64,000 nucleotides of DNA from Pontibacterium sp049599735 (GTDB taxonomy: Bacteria; Pseudomonadota; Gammaproteobacteria; Pseudomonadales; Balneatricaceae): positions 1 through 64,000 of the forward strand of contig JBMYOX010000009.1 in the NCBI GenBank assembly GCA_049599735.1, read 5' to 3'. This document shows, one piece after another, positions 8,190-17,800 of the stretch. The position numbers and the translations under genes are program-made. The notes below the pieces were generated by a model. The model did not search any database, was not told the origin of the DNA, and saw nothing but the letters and a program-made list of their open reading frames with translations. The stretch's first letter is position 1; each line of letters opens with the position of its first letter.

Positions 8190-9488
8190 TTAATAACCAA
8201 AGTACCGGGGCAGGAACAGTGAGAGGTCATCCCAGAAGGAGGTCAGGAACACCACGGGCAGGTAGCCTGTAATGATCAGCACCATTGCCGGGCGAATAAC
8301 TTTGGTTACCTGAACTTTACCGATGCGTGCACCCAGATACAGGATGGAGGCATAAGGTGGTGTAACCCCGCCCATTGCCGTATTCACCCCCATAATGGCG
8401 GCAAACTGGATCGGGCTGATACCAATGGCTTCCATCAGCGGTAACAGTAAAGGTGCAATCAGAATGATGGCCGTTACATCGTTAACAACCATGCCAACCA
8501 GGAACAAGAGTATGTTGATCAGAATCAGCAGAATGGTTTTGTCTTCGGTAATGGCAAAGATCGATTCCACCAGTGCCTGTGGAATGCTTTCCATAACAAA
8601 CATCTGCGAAAGGATCATGCTGAACAGGATCATCAGCATAATGGCACCCACAGAGGTCGATGCTTCTTTACCTGCACCCAGGAAAGTTTTTACATCCAGG
8701 CCTTTATAGATCAGGAAACCCACGGGTATCGCATAGATAACCGCAACCGCAGCCGCTTCCGTAGGCGTCATAATGCCGCCGTAAATACCACCCAGGATAA
8801 TAACGGGCATTAGCAGGGCCGGGGTTGCCTTAAAACCACGGCTGGTAACTTCAGCGACAAAAGCTTCACCTTTAGGGCGCTCTTCCAGTACCAGCGGGAA
8901 TTTACGTGCCAGCCAGATATTGACCACAGAGAAGTTCGCCATAATCAGCAAACCCGGGCCCAGAGTGGCGAGGAAGCAAGCCAGGATTGAGGTATCAGTT
9001 ACCCAGCCATAGACGATCATTGTGACACTCGGTGGAATCAGCAGCCCCAGCAGAGAAGCATTTGCAATCAGGGCGGTTGCATACTCACGCGGATAACCCT
9101 GTTTCTCCATTTCGGGAATCAACAGCGGGCCGATAGCCGCAACACCGGTCAGGCCGGAACCTGAAATAGCCCCAATCAATGCACAGCTGATCGTGGCTAC
9201 TACACCCAGGCCACCACGCAGGTGACCCACAAAAATGTTTACAAACCGGAGCAGGCTGGCCGCGATGCCACTGACACTCATAATGGTGCCCGCCAGTACA
9301 AACAACGGAATAGCCAGCAGTACCGGGTTACCCAGTTGCTGAAATCCCCACAACATATTGCCCTTCATGGTCACATCACCCAGGAAGTACATCACCATCA
9401 GACCACCGCCAAAGCAGTAAGGCAGGGGAATACCCAGGGTGAGCAGGATTACCAGCAGTGCAACGGCGATCAGTGCAACTTCAATCAT
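8190..9488 (-). CDS. dctM: TRAP transporter large permease subunit (DctM family)
   Basis: A 432-residue, very hydrophobic protein with about twelve membrane segments. DctM signatures include 'LAIPLFVLAGTIMSVSGIAASLLRF', 'GAISGSGLTGVAAIGPLLIPEMEKQGY', 'LLIPPSVTMIVYGWVTDTSI' and 'PTEAAAVAVIYA'. It forms the sodium-coupled translocation pathway in the inner membrane. It overlaps the small-subunit gene by four bases and is followed by dctP after 76 bases. The translation is intact, of normal length and without missing segments. Confidence 0.94.
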   Translation of the reverse strand: MIEVALIAVALLVILLTLGIPLPYCFGGGLMVMYFLGDVTMKGNMLWGFQQLGNPVLLAIPLFVLAGTIMSVSGIAASLLRFVNIFVGHLRGGLGVVATISCALIGAISGSGLTGVAAIGPLLIPEMEKQGYPREYATALIANASLLGLLIPPSVTMIVYGWVTDTSILACFLATLGPGLLIMANFSVVNIWLARKFPLVLEERPKGEAFVAEVTSRGFKATPALLMPVIILGGIYGGIMTPTEAAAVAVIYAIPVGFLIYKGLDVKTFLGAGKEASTSVGAIMLMILFSMILSQMFVMESIPQALVESIFAITEDKTILLILINILLFLVGMVVNDVTAIILIAPLLLPLMEAIGISPIQFAAIMGVNTAMGGVTPPYASILYLGARIGKVQVTKVIRPAMVLIITGYLPVVFLTSFWDDLSLFLPRYFGY

Positions 9489-9961
9489 TTTTCAGACTCC
9501 TCAATGCCAGGCAGACTACGGATATGACGTACCAGATGAACCAGGGTGTATAACATCATCAGAATCAGGCCGGTCAGTAGTGCGACATCGACATAAAAGG
9601 TCGGCAGGTACAAGGTTGGGCTTTCTTTCCAGACCCGCCAGGAATATTTGGTAAAGTCCCAGGCCCAGTAAGTTAACCAGCAACCCACGATCAAACTCAG
9701 CACTTCCCCCAGAATGGCGAGATGGCAAAACTGGCGTGCGTTTTTCAGGAAAATTTCCAGGACATTAGCGCGGATATGGGTATTCTCGCGGGACGCGTTC
9801 ACAGCACCCAGTACGTAAAGCCAGAGTGTTGGGTAAAGCAGGCTTTCTTCAAGCCCCATTACCGGGATCTCCAGTACGTAACGGGTAATGACCTGGACAA
9901 ATTGTCCGGCGGCCACCAAACAAATTAGCCCGGTCAGAAGTAAACTGACAAATCGGTTCAT
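9485..9961 (-). CDS. dctQ: TRAP transporter small permease subunit (DctQ family)
   Basis: A 158-residue membrane protein with four predicted segments: an N-terminal one around residues 5-25, then 'LLYPTLWLYVLGAVNASRENTHIRANVL', 'GEVLSLIVGCWLTYWAW' and 'VALLTGLILMMLYTLVHLV'. The 'R-E-N-x-H-I' stretch is characteristic of DctQ proteins. It partners DctM in the inner membrane. It is the first gene of the minus-strand catabolic operon and lies divergent from a LysR gene, with 153 bases between the two start codons. Confidence 0.9.
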   Translation of the reverse strand: MNRFVSLLLTGLICLVAAGQFVQVITRYVLEIPVMGLEESLLYPTLWLYVLGAVNASRENTHIRANVLEIFLKNARQFCHLAILGEVLSLIVGCWLTYWAWDFTKYSWRVWKESPTLYLPTFYVDVALLTGLILMMLYTLVHLVRHIRSLPGIEESEK

Positions 9962-10042
9962 GGGGGCTTTCCCTCAACTCACATAACGGTGTTGTAGTTA
10001 TTAGATTGGCACGATAGTGACAACCTCTATCCATAAAATCAA

Positions 10043-10058
10043 AATCAAAATATTGATT
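10043..10058. promoter_or_regulatory. Candidate LysR operator dyad
   Basis: A perfect six-base inverted repeat, AATCAA-aata-TTGATT, lies in the AT-rich intergenic region between dctQ and the divergent LysR gene, 57 bases before the LysR start codon. Size, symmetry and place suit a LysR-type recognition site controlling both directions. Only symmetry and position support it. Confidence 0.45.
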
Positions 10059-10114
10059 AAGCTATAGATTTTTTTTATGCTTTATTCATTAACCCTTTAG
10101 TTTCAAGTGATTAT

Positions 10115-11044
10115 ATGAACCTCAGTATTCGTCAGTTACAGGCTTTTCGGGAAGTTATGCGCACGGGTTCTATTTCGGAAGCTGCCAGGGCTTTGAGCCG
10201 GACACAACCAGCCGTAAGCGCCATGATTGCCGGGCTTGAAGAAGAGTTGGGCCTGGTTTTATTTGAGCGTCAACGTGGCAGGTTAGTACGTAAACCTGAG
10301 GCCCTGTACTTTCTGGAAGAAACCGAAGCCATTCTTGAGCGCCTGTCCCAGTCTACCCGTACGATGCAGGAAATTGCATCGCTAAAAGAGGGGCGCCTGC
10401 GCATTGCCTGTATGCCGGCCTCTTCACAATTTATGATGCCCCGGCTGGTTGCTGACTTTGTGCGTGATAAGCCCGAGGTGAAAGTCTCTTTGATGATGCG
10501 TGCATCAGCCATTATTGAAGAGTGGGTAGCCTCTCAGCAATATGATATTGGCGTGGCAGAAACTCCGCCCCCCAACCGGGCACTGGCCATGCGTACGTTT
10601 GATCTGAGTTGTGTGTGTGCTTTACGCCGTGATGATCCCTTGAGTCAAAAAGCACTGATTGAGCCGGAGGACCTGGCCGGACAACCGCTGGCGACTTTGC
10701 AGGCAGAACATCCAAACCTGATTGCAACCCGTGAGGCTTTCCGGGCCAGAGGCGCTGCGTTTAATCCGCGTTTTGAGTTACGTAATTTTCAGCCAGCGTT
10801 AAAACTGGTGGAAGAGGGGCTTTGTTATTGTATCTGTGACCCGGTAACCGCCAGCAGTTACTTCGATTATCAGGGACAGGACGGGCCTTTGCTCTTCCGG
10901 CCTTTTGCACCCCATGTTGTGTTGTCTATCTCGATTCTTCAGCCTGCACACCGGCCTGCATCGCTGCTGGCATCGGCATTTACTGAAATTTTGATCGAAG
11001 ATATTCAGCGTATTAACCAACAGTTTCAGTCCGGACAAGGCTGA
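10115..11044 (+). CDS. LysR family transcriptional regulator of the TRAP/dehydrogenase operon
   Basis: A 309-residue LTTR with an N-terminal winged helix-turn-helix (LSIRQLQAFREVMRTGSISEAARALSRTQPAVSAMIAGLEEELG, residues 2-45 approximately) and a C-terminal periplasmic-binding-like effector domain. It is transcribed away from the TRAP transporter operon, the classical arrangement for a LysR protein that senses the imported substrate and activates its neighbour. Relatives with a 'SISEAARAL' helix include regulators of opine and arginine uptake (NocR/OccR-like), in keeping with an opine-type substrate, although that is only suggestive. The protein is complete. Confidence 0.9.
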   Translation: MNLSIRQLQAFREVMRTGSISEAARALSRTQPAVSAMIAGLEEELGLVLFERQRGRLVRKPEALYFLEETEAILERLSQSTRTMQEIASLKEGRLRIACMPASSQFMMPRLVADFVRDKPEVKVSLMMRASAIIEEWVASQQYDIGVAETPPPNRALAMRTFDLSCVCALRRDDPLSQKALIEPEDLAGQPLATLQAEHPNLIATREAFRARGAAFNPRFELRNFQPALKLVEEGLCYCICDPVTASSYFDYQGQDGPLLFRPFAPHVVLSISILQPAHRPASLLASAFTEILIEDIQRINQQFQSGQG

Positions 11045-11082
11045 TTAGCCAGGCCGGAATTTGTGTTATCTGTGACCTCCGG

Positions 11083-14000
11083 TTAATAGCCCTGAGATGA
11101 AATATCCGGGGGTGACTGAAGGTGCACGTCCAGTTGAGGAAATGCAACTTCCAGCCCGGCCGCTTTGAATTTACTGGCAATACAAGTGTTAACCAGGTGG
11201 GTCACTTCCAGGCGGTCGGACATGGCATTGACATAGAGTCGCAACTCCATATTCAGAGCGCTGTCGCCAAAGCCGGTGAAAAAGGCTTCAGGTTTAGGTT
11301 CTTTAATAACCTTCGTTTGTTCACGGGCCGATTCCAGCAGCAGTCTGCGGGCCAGCTCCGTATCTGAGCCGTAGGCAAGCCCTACAGGTATAACAATACG
11401 GGTGATTGAATCGGTCAGGGACCAGTTAATCAGTTGCTGAGTAATAAAGGTTTTGTTGGGGATAATGACTTCTTTACGGTCCCAGTCCACAATCGTCGTG
11501 GCACGAATCTGAATACGGGTCACAGTGCCTGTTAAGTTATCAATAGTTACGGTGTCACCAATGCGCACTGGTTTTTCAAACAGGATAATCAGGCCGGAGA
11601 CAAAGTTAGCCACAATCTCCTGTAAACCAAAACCCAGCCCGACACCCAGAGCGGCAACCAGCCATTGCAACCGCCCCCACTCCAGGCCGAAGTGTGAAAC
11701 GGCACCGAGAATGCCGACAATAATTAACAGGTACTTAATGAGTGTACTGTAGGCATACCCCGTACCGGGTTGAAGGTTCAGGTTTTGTAAAACCAGCAAT
11801 TCAAGCAGGCCTGGCAGGTTATAGGCCGCGAGCAAACTGAGACTGAGCACAATGATGCCAAATAACAGGTTTTTAAGGGTCACGTTATTAATCAGTTCGC
11901 CTTCTGTATTAAAACTACTCCAGAGCACAATGTTATCCAATGCGCTAAAAAACGGCAGAAACCCCCCCATAAAAAGCCATAACATAAATACCAGCAGCAC
12001 CAGTGTTGCGGTTTTAAGCAAGGTGCGTGAATGGTGGGAAATGGTCTGAAGATTTAAATAATTTGTTTCAAGCGGGGCTTCTTCCTCGTGTTTTTCACGG
12101 GCCGCAATCATTTCAGCCCGGCGTGCTTTTACCCGGTCAAACTCAAGCCTGCGCTCTGCTATTAATATCCAGCGCATCGCCAGTTTGTAAAAAATAAAAG
12201 CCGTTAGTAACACCAGCAGTATCTGGACAACGGCAATCATCATAACGTTGACGGTGAAGCTATAACCGGCTGCAGTCAGCCCCAGCATGGCGAGGTTAAA
12301 CATGATCAGGCCTGATAACCAGACCTCGGCTCGTGACCACCAGCTATTGGTGTCGGTCAGCTGGTTTAACTCGTCTCTGAGCCGCCAAAGGCTTCCCCAA
12401 AGTACAATAATTACCAGTATCAGGGCGATCATTGATAAGCGTATTGGCCCGGATCTTATGGCTTCTGAATCAATATCCCAAAGGTATAGCTGAATTATTA
12501 GCAGGGGCAGGCCCAGGAAGTACAATGCAGCGAGGTGTCGGCGTAGCAGGCGGGTCAGGGTTTCGTTCAGGCCAAAATGGCCAGCAAAAAGACCGTAAGG
12601 GGTGTTCAGTAAATTGCGCAAACTCTGGATGGTCCAGGTCGCCAGGGCTGCTATACGAAAAATCTGAGCCAAGGTATCAGCGTGTCCATATTGAGGGTTC
12701 AGCAGGCTGGTGCTGATATAAAGCAGCATCAGCGGTATCGGCATCGCGATAATCAGGGCAAGTAAAAGTGCCTGTACACTATGTTGAAATCGATCCTGAA
12801 TAACATGACCGATCTGTTGTTTCCATTGCTGCTGATGGGCATATAAATAACGAAAACTCCAGGCCAGCAGCATTAATATTATCGTGAAAAACAGGCTGCG
12901 TATCACGATATTCTCATCAGGCCGAAAAAGGGGCTCGGTATGTTTTTTGTTCCAGCGGGTCACTAATTGTTCTGATGCGATCAGGAGGTCATTGGGCCAC
13001 TGTGTACTGATAGGCTTGGACACCGGGTTCCAGAGCAACTGTTCGCTGAGTAACTGGCTATTGTTTGTAATTTGCTGATTGATCTGTGTTTCAATATTCA
13101 GCACCTGATTTAGCTCAGTTATCAGCTGCAGACGGGTATCGCGAATACGTTTTATTAACGTAATACGGTTGTTAAGCAGCTTTAGATATAAAGCCTGATT
13201 ACCCGGCGTCAGTTCCCGGGTAACATCGGCGGGTAAAGATGAATGTTGTAAGGTGACTTCGGTCTGCTGTTGTTCAAGCAGTGAATTTTGTAAACGCAAT
13301 AAGTTTATTTCGTTGCTGGTAATGCGGCTGTCGACAGGCTCTTTGTTTTTAAAAATAAACTGACGTTGCTCCGGGCTGATATGGCTGACTTCGAGCTCAA
13401 GTTGTTGGGAAATTGAGCGGAAAGTACTGTTCAGAACGGTCAGGTGTTTCTGGAGTGATAATTTTTGACGATTCACGGTCTCTATACGGGGTAAAAGCTC
13501 CCGTAGTTGCGTGGAAAGTAACTGATTTTTTTCCTGTGCGGTTGCCAGTATCGGGTGGGCGGCGGATATTTTCCGGTTGTCCTCCTGGCTGCTGAGGGCT
13601 TGCTCCGCTTCAGTGCGCTGTCGTGTTTGCTGAACGTCACGTAACTGATCCAGGATTTCAGTGTGATACAGACGTTCGTGTTCCAGAGCCTGCCAGATCA
13701 GTTTGGCGATTTCTGCACGTTTTGGCAGTGCCAGCAGCTCAAGTTCCAGGGCCTGAATCCTCAGTCCGCTTTCTTCAAAATTAGCGTCTTGTAATTGTTG
13801 CCTGAGTTCAGGGAAATCGGCCAGGTTTATAGTGCTGTCACCGGGCAGGCCAACCTCCCTGTCCAGTTTTAAACCGGTCAGCTGGTCCTGGATATTGCGC
13901 TGAGTTTGTTCAACCTGCAATTGTTGTTTTTGTTGCAGTGCCTGGTCTCTTTCCAGCTCAAGTAAATGAGCATTAAAGGTAGTAATCCGGTGATCAAGCT

Positions 14001-14325
14001 GCTCCGCATCCAGCGTATCCGGTCTGGACAGGGGGTTGTCAGAATAGCCTTCTTCCCGCGCATCGTTCAGGGCGGCAAGTGCGTCAGGCTGGCTGCTGAT
14101 TTCATTCTGTAAGGCTTTAATTTGCTCCCGGAGTTGCAACTGGTGTTGCAGGACGCTAATGATTTGTTGCAGGAGTTGACGCTTGGTTTTGTTAGCGGGT
14201 ATCTCTCCAAGCTGCTCCTGTTGTAGCTGCAGTTGTTCTATTTGTATCGGCAACCGCGTCTGCGCGTAAACAGGCAGACTTGCCAGAGACAGAAGAGCCA
14301 GCAAACCATAGATAAAATGCTTCAT
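11083..14325 (-). CDS. mscK: Mechanosensitive channel protein, MscK/KefA type
   Basis: A 1080-residue inner-membrane protein. A signal peptide (starting MKHFIYGLLALLSLASLPVYA) leads into a long glutamine-rich, coiled-coil periplasmic region of about 450 residues. A set of membrane segments follows (about residues 465-850), then a C-terminal MscS domain: 'GRLQWLVAALGVGLGFGLQEIVANFVSG' pore helix, 'KPVRIGDTVTIDNLTGTV' beta domain, and 'VIIPNKTFITQQLINW'. Such channels open on membrane tension to release solutes and ions during hypo-osmotic shock. The order matches E. coli MscK. I chose the ATG at 14325 because it places the signal peptide at the very N terminus; an upstream GTG (14340) has no better ribosome site. 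It converges with the LysR gene. Confidence 0.88.
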   Translation of the reverse strand: MKHFIYGLLALLSLASLPVYAQTRLPIQIEQLQLQQEQLGEIPANKTKRQLLQQIISVLQHQLQLREQIKALQNEISSQPDALAALNDAREEGYSDNPLSRPDTLDAEQLDHRITTFNAHLLELERDQALQQKQQLQVEQTQRNIQDQLTGLKLDREVGLPGDSTINLADFPELRQQLQDANFEESGLRIQALELELLALPKRAEIAKLIWQALEHERLYHTEILDQLRDVQQTRQRTEAEQALSSQEDNRKISAAHPILATAQEKNQLLSTQLRELLPRIETVNRQKLSLQKHLTVLNSTFRSISQQLELEVSHISPEQRQFIFKNKEPVDSRITSNEINLLRLQNSLLEQQQTEVTLQHSSLPADVTRELTPGNQALYLKLLNNRITLIKRIRDTRLQLITELNQVLNIETQINQQITNNSQLLSEQLLWNPVSKPISTQWPNDLLIASEQLVTRWNKKHTEPLFRPDENIVIRSLFFTIILMLLAWSFRYLYAHQQQWKQQIGHVIQDRFQHSVQALLLALIIAMPIPLMLLYISTSLLNPQYGHADTLAQIFRIAALATWTIQSLRNLLNTPYGLFAGHFGLNETLTRLLRRHLAALYFLGLPLLIIQLYLWDIDSEAIRSGPIRLSMIALILVIIVLWGSLWRLRDELNQLTDTNSWWSRAEVWLSGLIMFNLAMLGLTAAGYSFTVNVMMIAVVQILLVLLTAFIFYKLAMRWILIAERRLEFDRVKARRAEMIAAREKHEEEAPLETNYLNLQTISHHSRTLLKTATLVLLVFMLWLFMGGFLPFFSALDNIVLWSSFNTEGELINNVTLKNLLFGIIVLSLSLLAAYNLPGLLELLVLQNLNLQPGTGYAYSTLIKYLLIIVGILGAVSHFGLEWGRLQWLVAALGVGLGFGLQEIVANFVSGLIILFEKPVRIGDTVTIDNLTGTVTRIQIRATTIVDWDRKEVIIPNKTFITQQLINWSLTDSITRIVIPVGLAYGSDTELARRLLLESAREQTKVIKEPKPEAFFTGFGDSALNMELRLYVNAMSDRLEVTHLVNTCIASKFKAAGLEVAFPQLDVHLQSPPDISSQGY

Positions 14326-14340
14326 AAGCACGCCAGACAC

Positions 14341-14804
14341 TCATTAATTTGTTAAGTTAACTATACCTGACGTCCTCCCTGCCATGAATGACGGGGATTC
14401 CTGATGACCAGGTTGCTACTTTCTATTATATGACTCCAGCTCTGGGTTTTCCTGTAATACGAAGGCTGGCTGGTCCGCTATCCCTGACAGGTGCCCTATA
14501 AAAAGCGATTATTGAGCATATACTCTGTTTTTTTTAAATAATGGTGTCTGCAGTTTTTAGTCTTGTCTTATTAAAAATTGATTTATATCAGGCGAGCAGG
14601 TATCTGATTTGTGCCTGAGGCTTTCAATTTTTTGTGTAACTATCGTGCCTGCTGTGTTTGATGATATTTTCCAGTAAAGTAGTATTTTTCTTATTACATG
14701 TTCATATAAAAGGTATTAATTTCCGGTATGAAACAGATCTGTTTTTAAATAAACATAATTGAATGTTTGTTTTACGGAAATATATGACAACAGGAGCGGT
14801 CAGT
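14341..14804. other. 464-bp AT-rich gap between mscK and the first RTX gene
   Basis: No open reading frame of interest. The last 200 bases before the RTX start are especially AT-rich, with TATAAA at 14705-14710 as a possible -10 element but no convincing -35. A long leader or several promoters for the RTX gene is likely, but nothing can be fixed from the sequence. Confidence 0.4.
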
Positions 14805-17800
14805 ATGTCTTCCAATTATTTTCTACGCACTGAAGGCACTTCATTAAGCAATACGGGTACCGGGCTGGATCAGCTGGTCGACACTATGAGTACAGACCTG
14901 GGTTTGTCCGGGCGGCTTTCTGATTCAGATTTATCAACAGGTAACCGGGCCGCGAATGCCCTGAATCAGATCATCGTGGATGCGGTTAAAGCAACCGGTG
15001 TGGCTGAAAGCGGGGTTTTTACGGCCGATGATGTGCGTACCCTTAATAGCTATATTCGCAGCAATAATCTGGATGAATGGGTGAGTCTGCACGGTGATGA
15101 TGAGAACGGTGAGGAAACCGGTTTCCATCTTATCCAGAACGATGGCGCGAGCGAACGGTATCGGGGCGATAATCTGACCAATACTGTTGCTGACGGTCTC
15201 TATCATCTGGGATTTGAAATTCAGGGCGACACTATTCTTAATGAAGATGGCGATGCTAATGCCAGCGTGCAACAACTCGCTGAATGGCTGACCCAGTTTT
15301 ATACCGACCGCTCCACTACGGGAACCGGCCTGGATCGCATTACCGACCGTATTATGGCAGATGCGGGGTTGGATAATAAAATCTCAGATGCAGAGATTGC
15401 AGAAGGGGCTGCTTCTGCTAATGGTATGAACGCTATTCTGGTAGAAGCCATCAAAGCCACTAACGCAACGGATACGGCTGATGGCCTTATTAATGCTGAC
15501 GGTGTGCGGGCAATTAATGCCTATATTCAGTCTAATCATCAGGATGAATGGAATCGTCTGCATGGTGATGATGAGGATGGCGAAGAAACCGGCTATCACC
15601 TGGTGCAGAATGACGGGGCTAACACCCGTATGTTTGGTGATAACTTCGTTAACGGCCCGGCCGACAGTATCTACCACCTGGGTTTTGATATTCAGGGTGA
15701 TACGCTGCTGAATGAAGATGGCGCGGCCAATGCGGATGTGAATGATCTGGCCGACTGGCTTAACTATTTTTACGTGGATCAGGGCACAACCGGCACCGGG
15801 CTGGATCAGCTGGTGCAGGTGATTAAAACGGACCAGGGACTGGCACGTAATACCAGCGCTGCGGATATCAATGCCGGAGCGAGCTCTGCTGATGGTATGA
15901 ACAAACTACTGGTCACCGCCATAGAAGCCACTGGCTCAGCACAGGATAATCTGATCACTGTAGAGGATATCCGCGCAATCAACGCTTATATCCGTACTAA
16001 TCACCTTGAAGAGTGGAATAGCTTGCACGGTGATGATGAGGGTAACGGTGACGAAACCGGCTTTCATCTGGTGCAAAATGATGGCGGCAATAGCAAATAC
16101 CGGGGTGATAATTTTATCAACACGGTGATCGACAGCATTTACCATCTGGGTTATGAAATTCAGGGTGATAACGTGCTGAACGAGGACGGTGACAACAACG
16201 CGAACCTCGGTGATCTGGCCACCTGGCTTAATAAATTCTACCTGGGCGAGGAAAGTATCTTCGGTTCTGATGCAGCAGATCGTATCAATGGCCTCAACGT
16301 AGCCGAGCGTATTCAGGCACGGGGTGGCGATGATGTGGTGATCGCAGGTGACGGCGATGATCAGGTCAGCGGCGGCGAGGGTAACGACAGGCTTTACGGC
16401 GGTGAAGGTGATGACAGTCTCAGTGGTGATGCGGGTAATGACCGGATCTATGCCGGGGCAGGCAATGATACCCTTGATGGCGGTGATGGTAATGACCGTA
16501 TTCATGGTGCTGCCGGAAATGATCAGCTGACGGGCGGCAAAGGAGACGACTTGCTGGCGGGGGATGAGGGTGTGGATTCCCTTGATGGAGGGGAGGGTAA
16601 TGACAAGCTTTATGGCGGTAATGATAACGACCAGTTGAATGGTGGTGACGGTGCTGATTACCTGAACGGTGGTGATGGAAACGATACACTGATTGGTGGT
16701 GCGGGCAATGATCGCATCTCGGCTGGCAGTGGCGATGATAGCGTTGAAGGTGGTACAGGCGCTGACCAGCTCTGGGGGCATGCCGGTGAAGATACCCTGG
16801 CAGGTGGAGAGGGTAATGACCGACTTTACGGCGGTGAAGGTGATGACCATCTTGATGGCGGTGATGGCAATGACCGTCTTCATGGTTCTGCGGGCGATGA
16901 CCGGATGAATGGTGGTAATGGTGATGACTTTCTGCAGGGAGATGATGGTGCAGACACCCTGACAGGTGGTGACGGCAATGACAAGCTTTATGGTGGTAAT
17001 GACAACGACCGGATAGAAGGCGGCGCAGGTAATGATAGCTTGCGTGGTGCCAATGGCGATGACATCGTAATCGGAGGTGCGGGTAATGATGTTGTTTCCG
17101 GCGGCGCAGGCATTGATTACCTGGAAGGTGGTGAAGGCTCGGATCAGCTTCATGGCAATGATGGTGATGATATTCTAAATGCCGGAGCAGGGGATGATCG
17201 TCTCTACGCGCATAATGGCAACGACCTGCTGGATGGCGGTGAGGGGGACGATTATCTTAATGGCGGTAACGGCAACGATAATCTGAGTGGTGGTATCGGT
17301 AACGACGTTCTTTCTGCCGGTAATGGTGATGATGAACTTACAGGTGGTGCGGGTAACGACCGTCTTTATGGTAGTGCCGGTAACGACCGGATCGAAGGTG
17401 GAGAGGGGAATGATCTGCTCAGTGGCGGGGCTGGTGTTGATCAGCTAACGGGTGGTATCGGTAACGATCGTCTGTACGGAGGTAATGATAACGATACTCT
17501 GGATGGTGGTATCGGTAATGACTACCTGAATGGTGGTGATGGTGATGACAGTCTGATTGCCGGTGAGGGTGATGACAGCCTTAACGCAGGCAGCGGTAAT
17601 GATGAGTTGATTGGCGGAGCCGGTGATGACTACATGGTAGCCGGTAGTGGCAACGACCGTATGGACGGTGGCACTGGCAACGACAGGCTTTTCGGCCAGG
17701 GCGGAAATGATTACCTGGATGCCGGTGAAGGCAACGACTACCTCAGAGGAGATGACGGTGACGACACCCTGCTGGGCGGTGCCGGTGATGATAATTTGAA

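Noticed and set aside
15936..17153. A 405-codon open frame on the minus strand across the first RTX gene
   Set aside because: It is the antisense shadow of the nonapeptide-coding repeats: the repeated codon pattern keeps stops away on the other strand. Its translation is low-complexity (T, I, V rich) and has no ribosome site.
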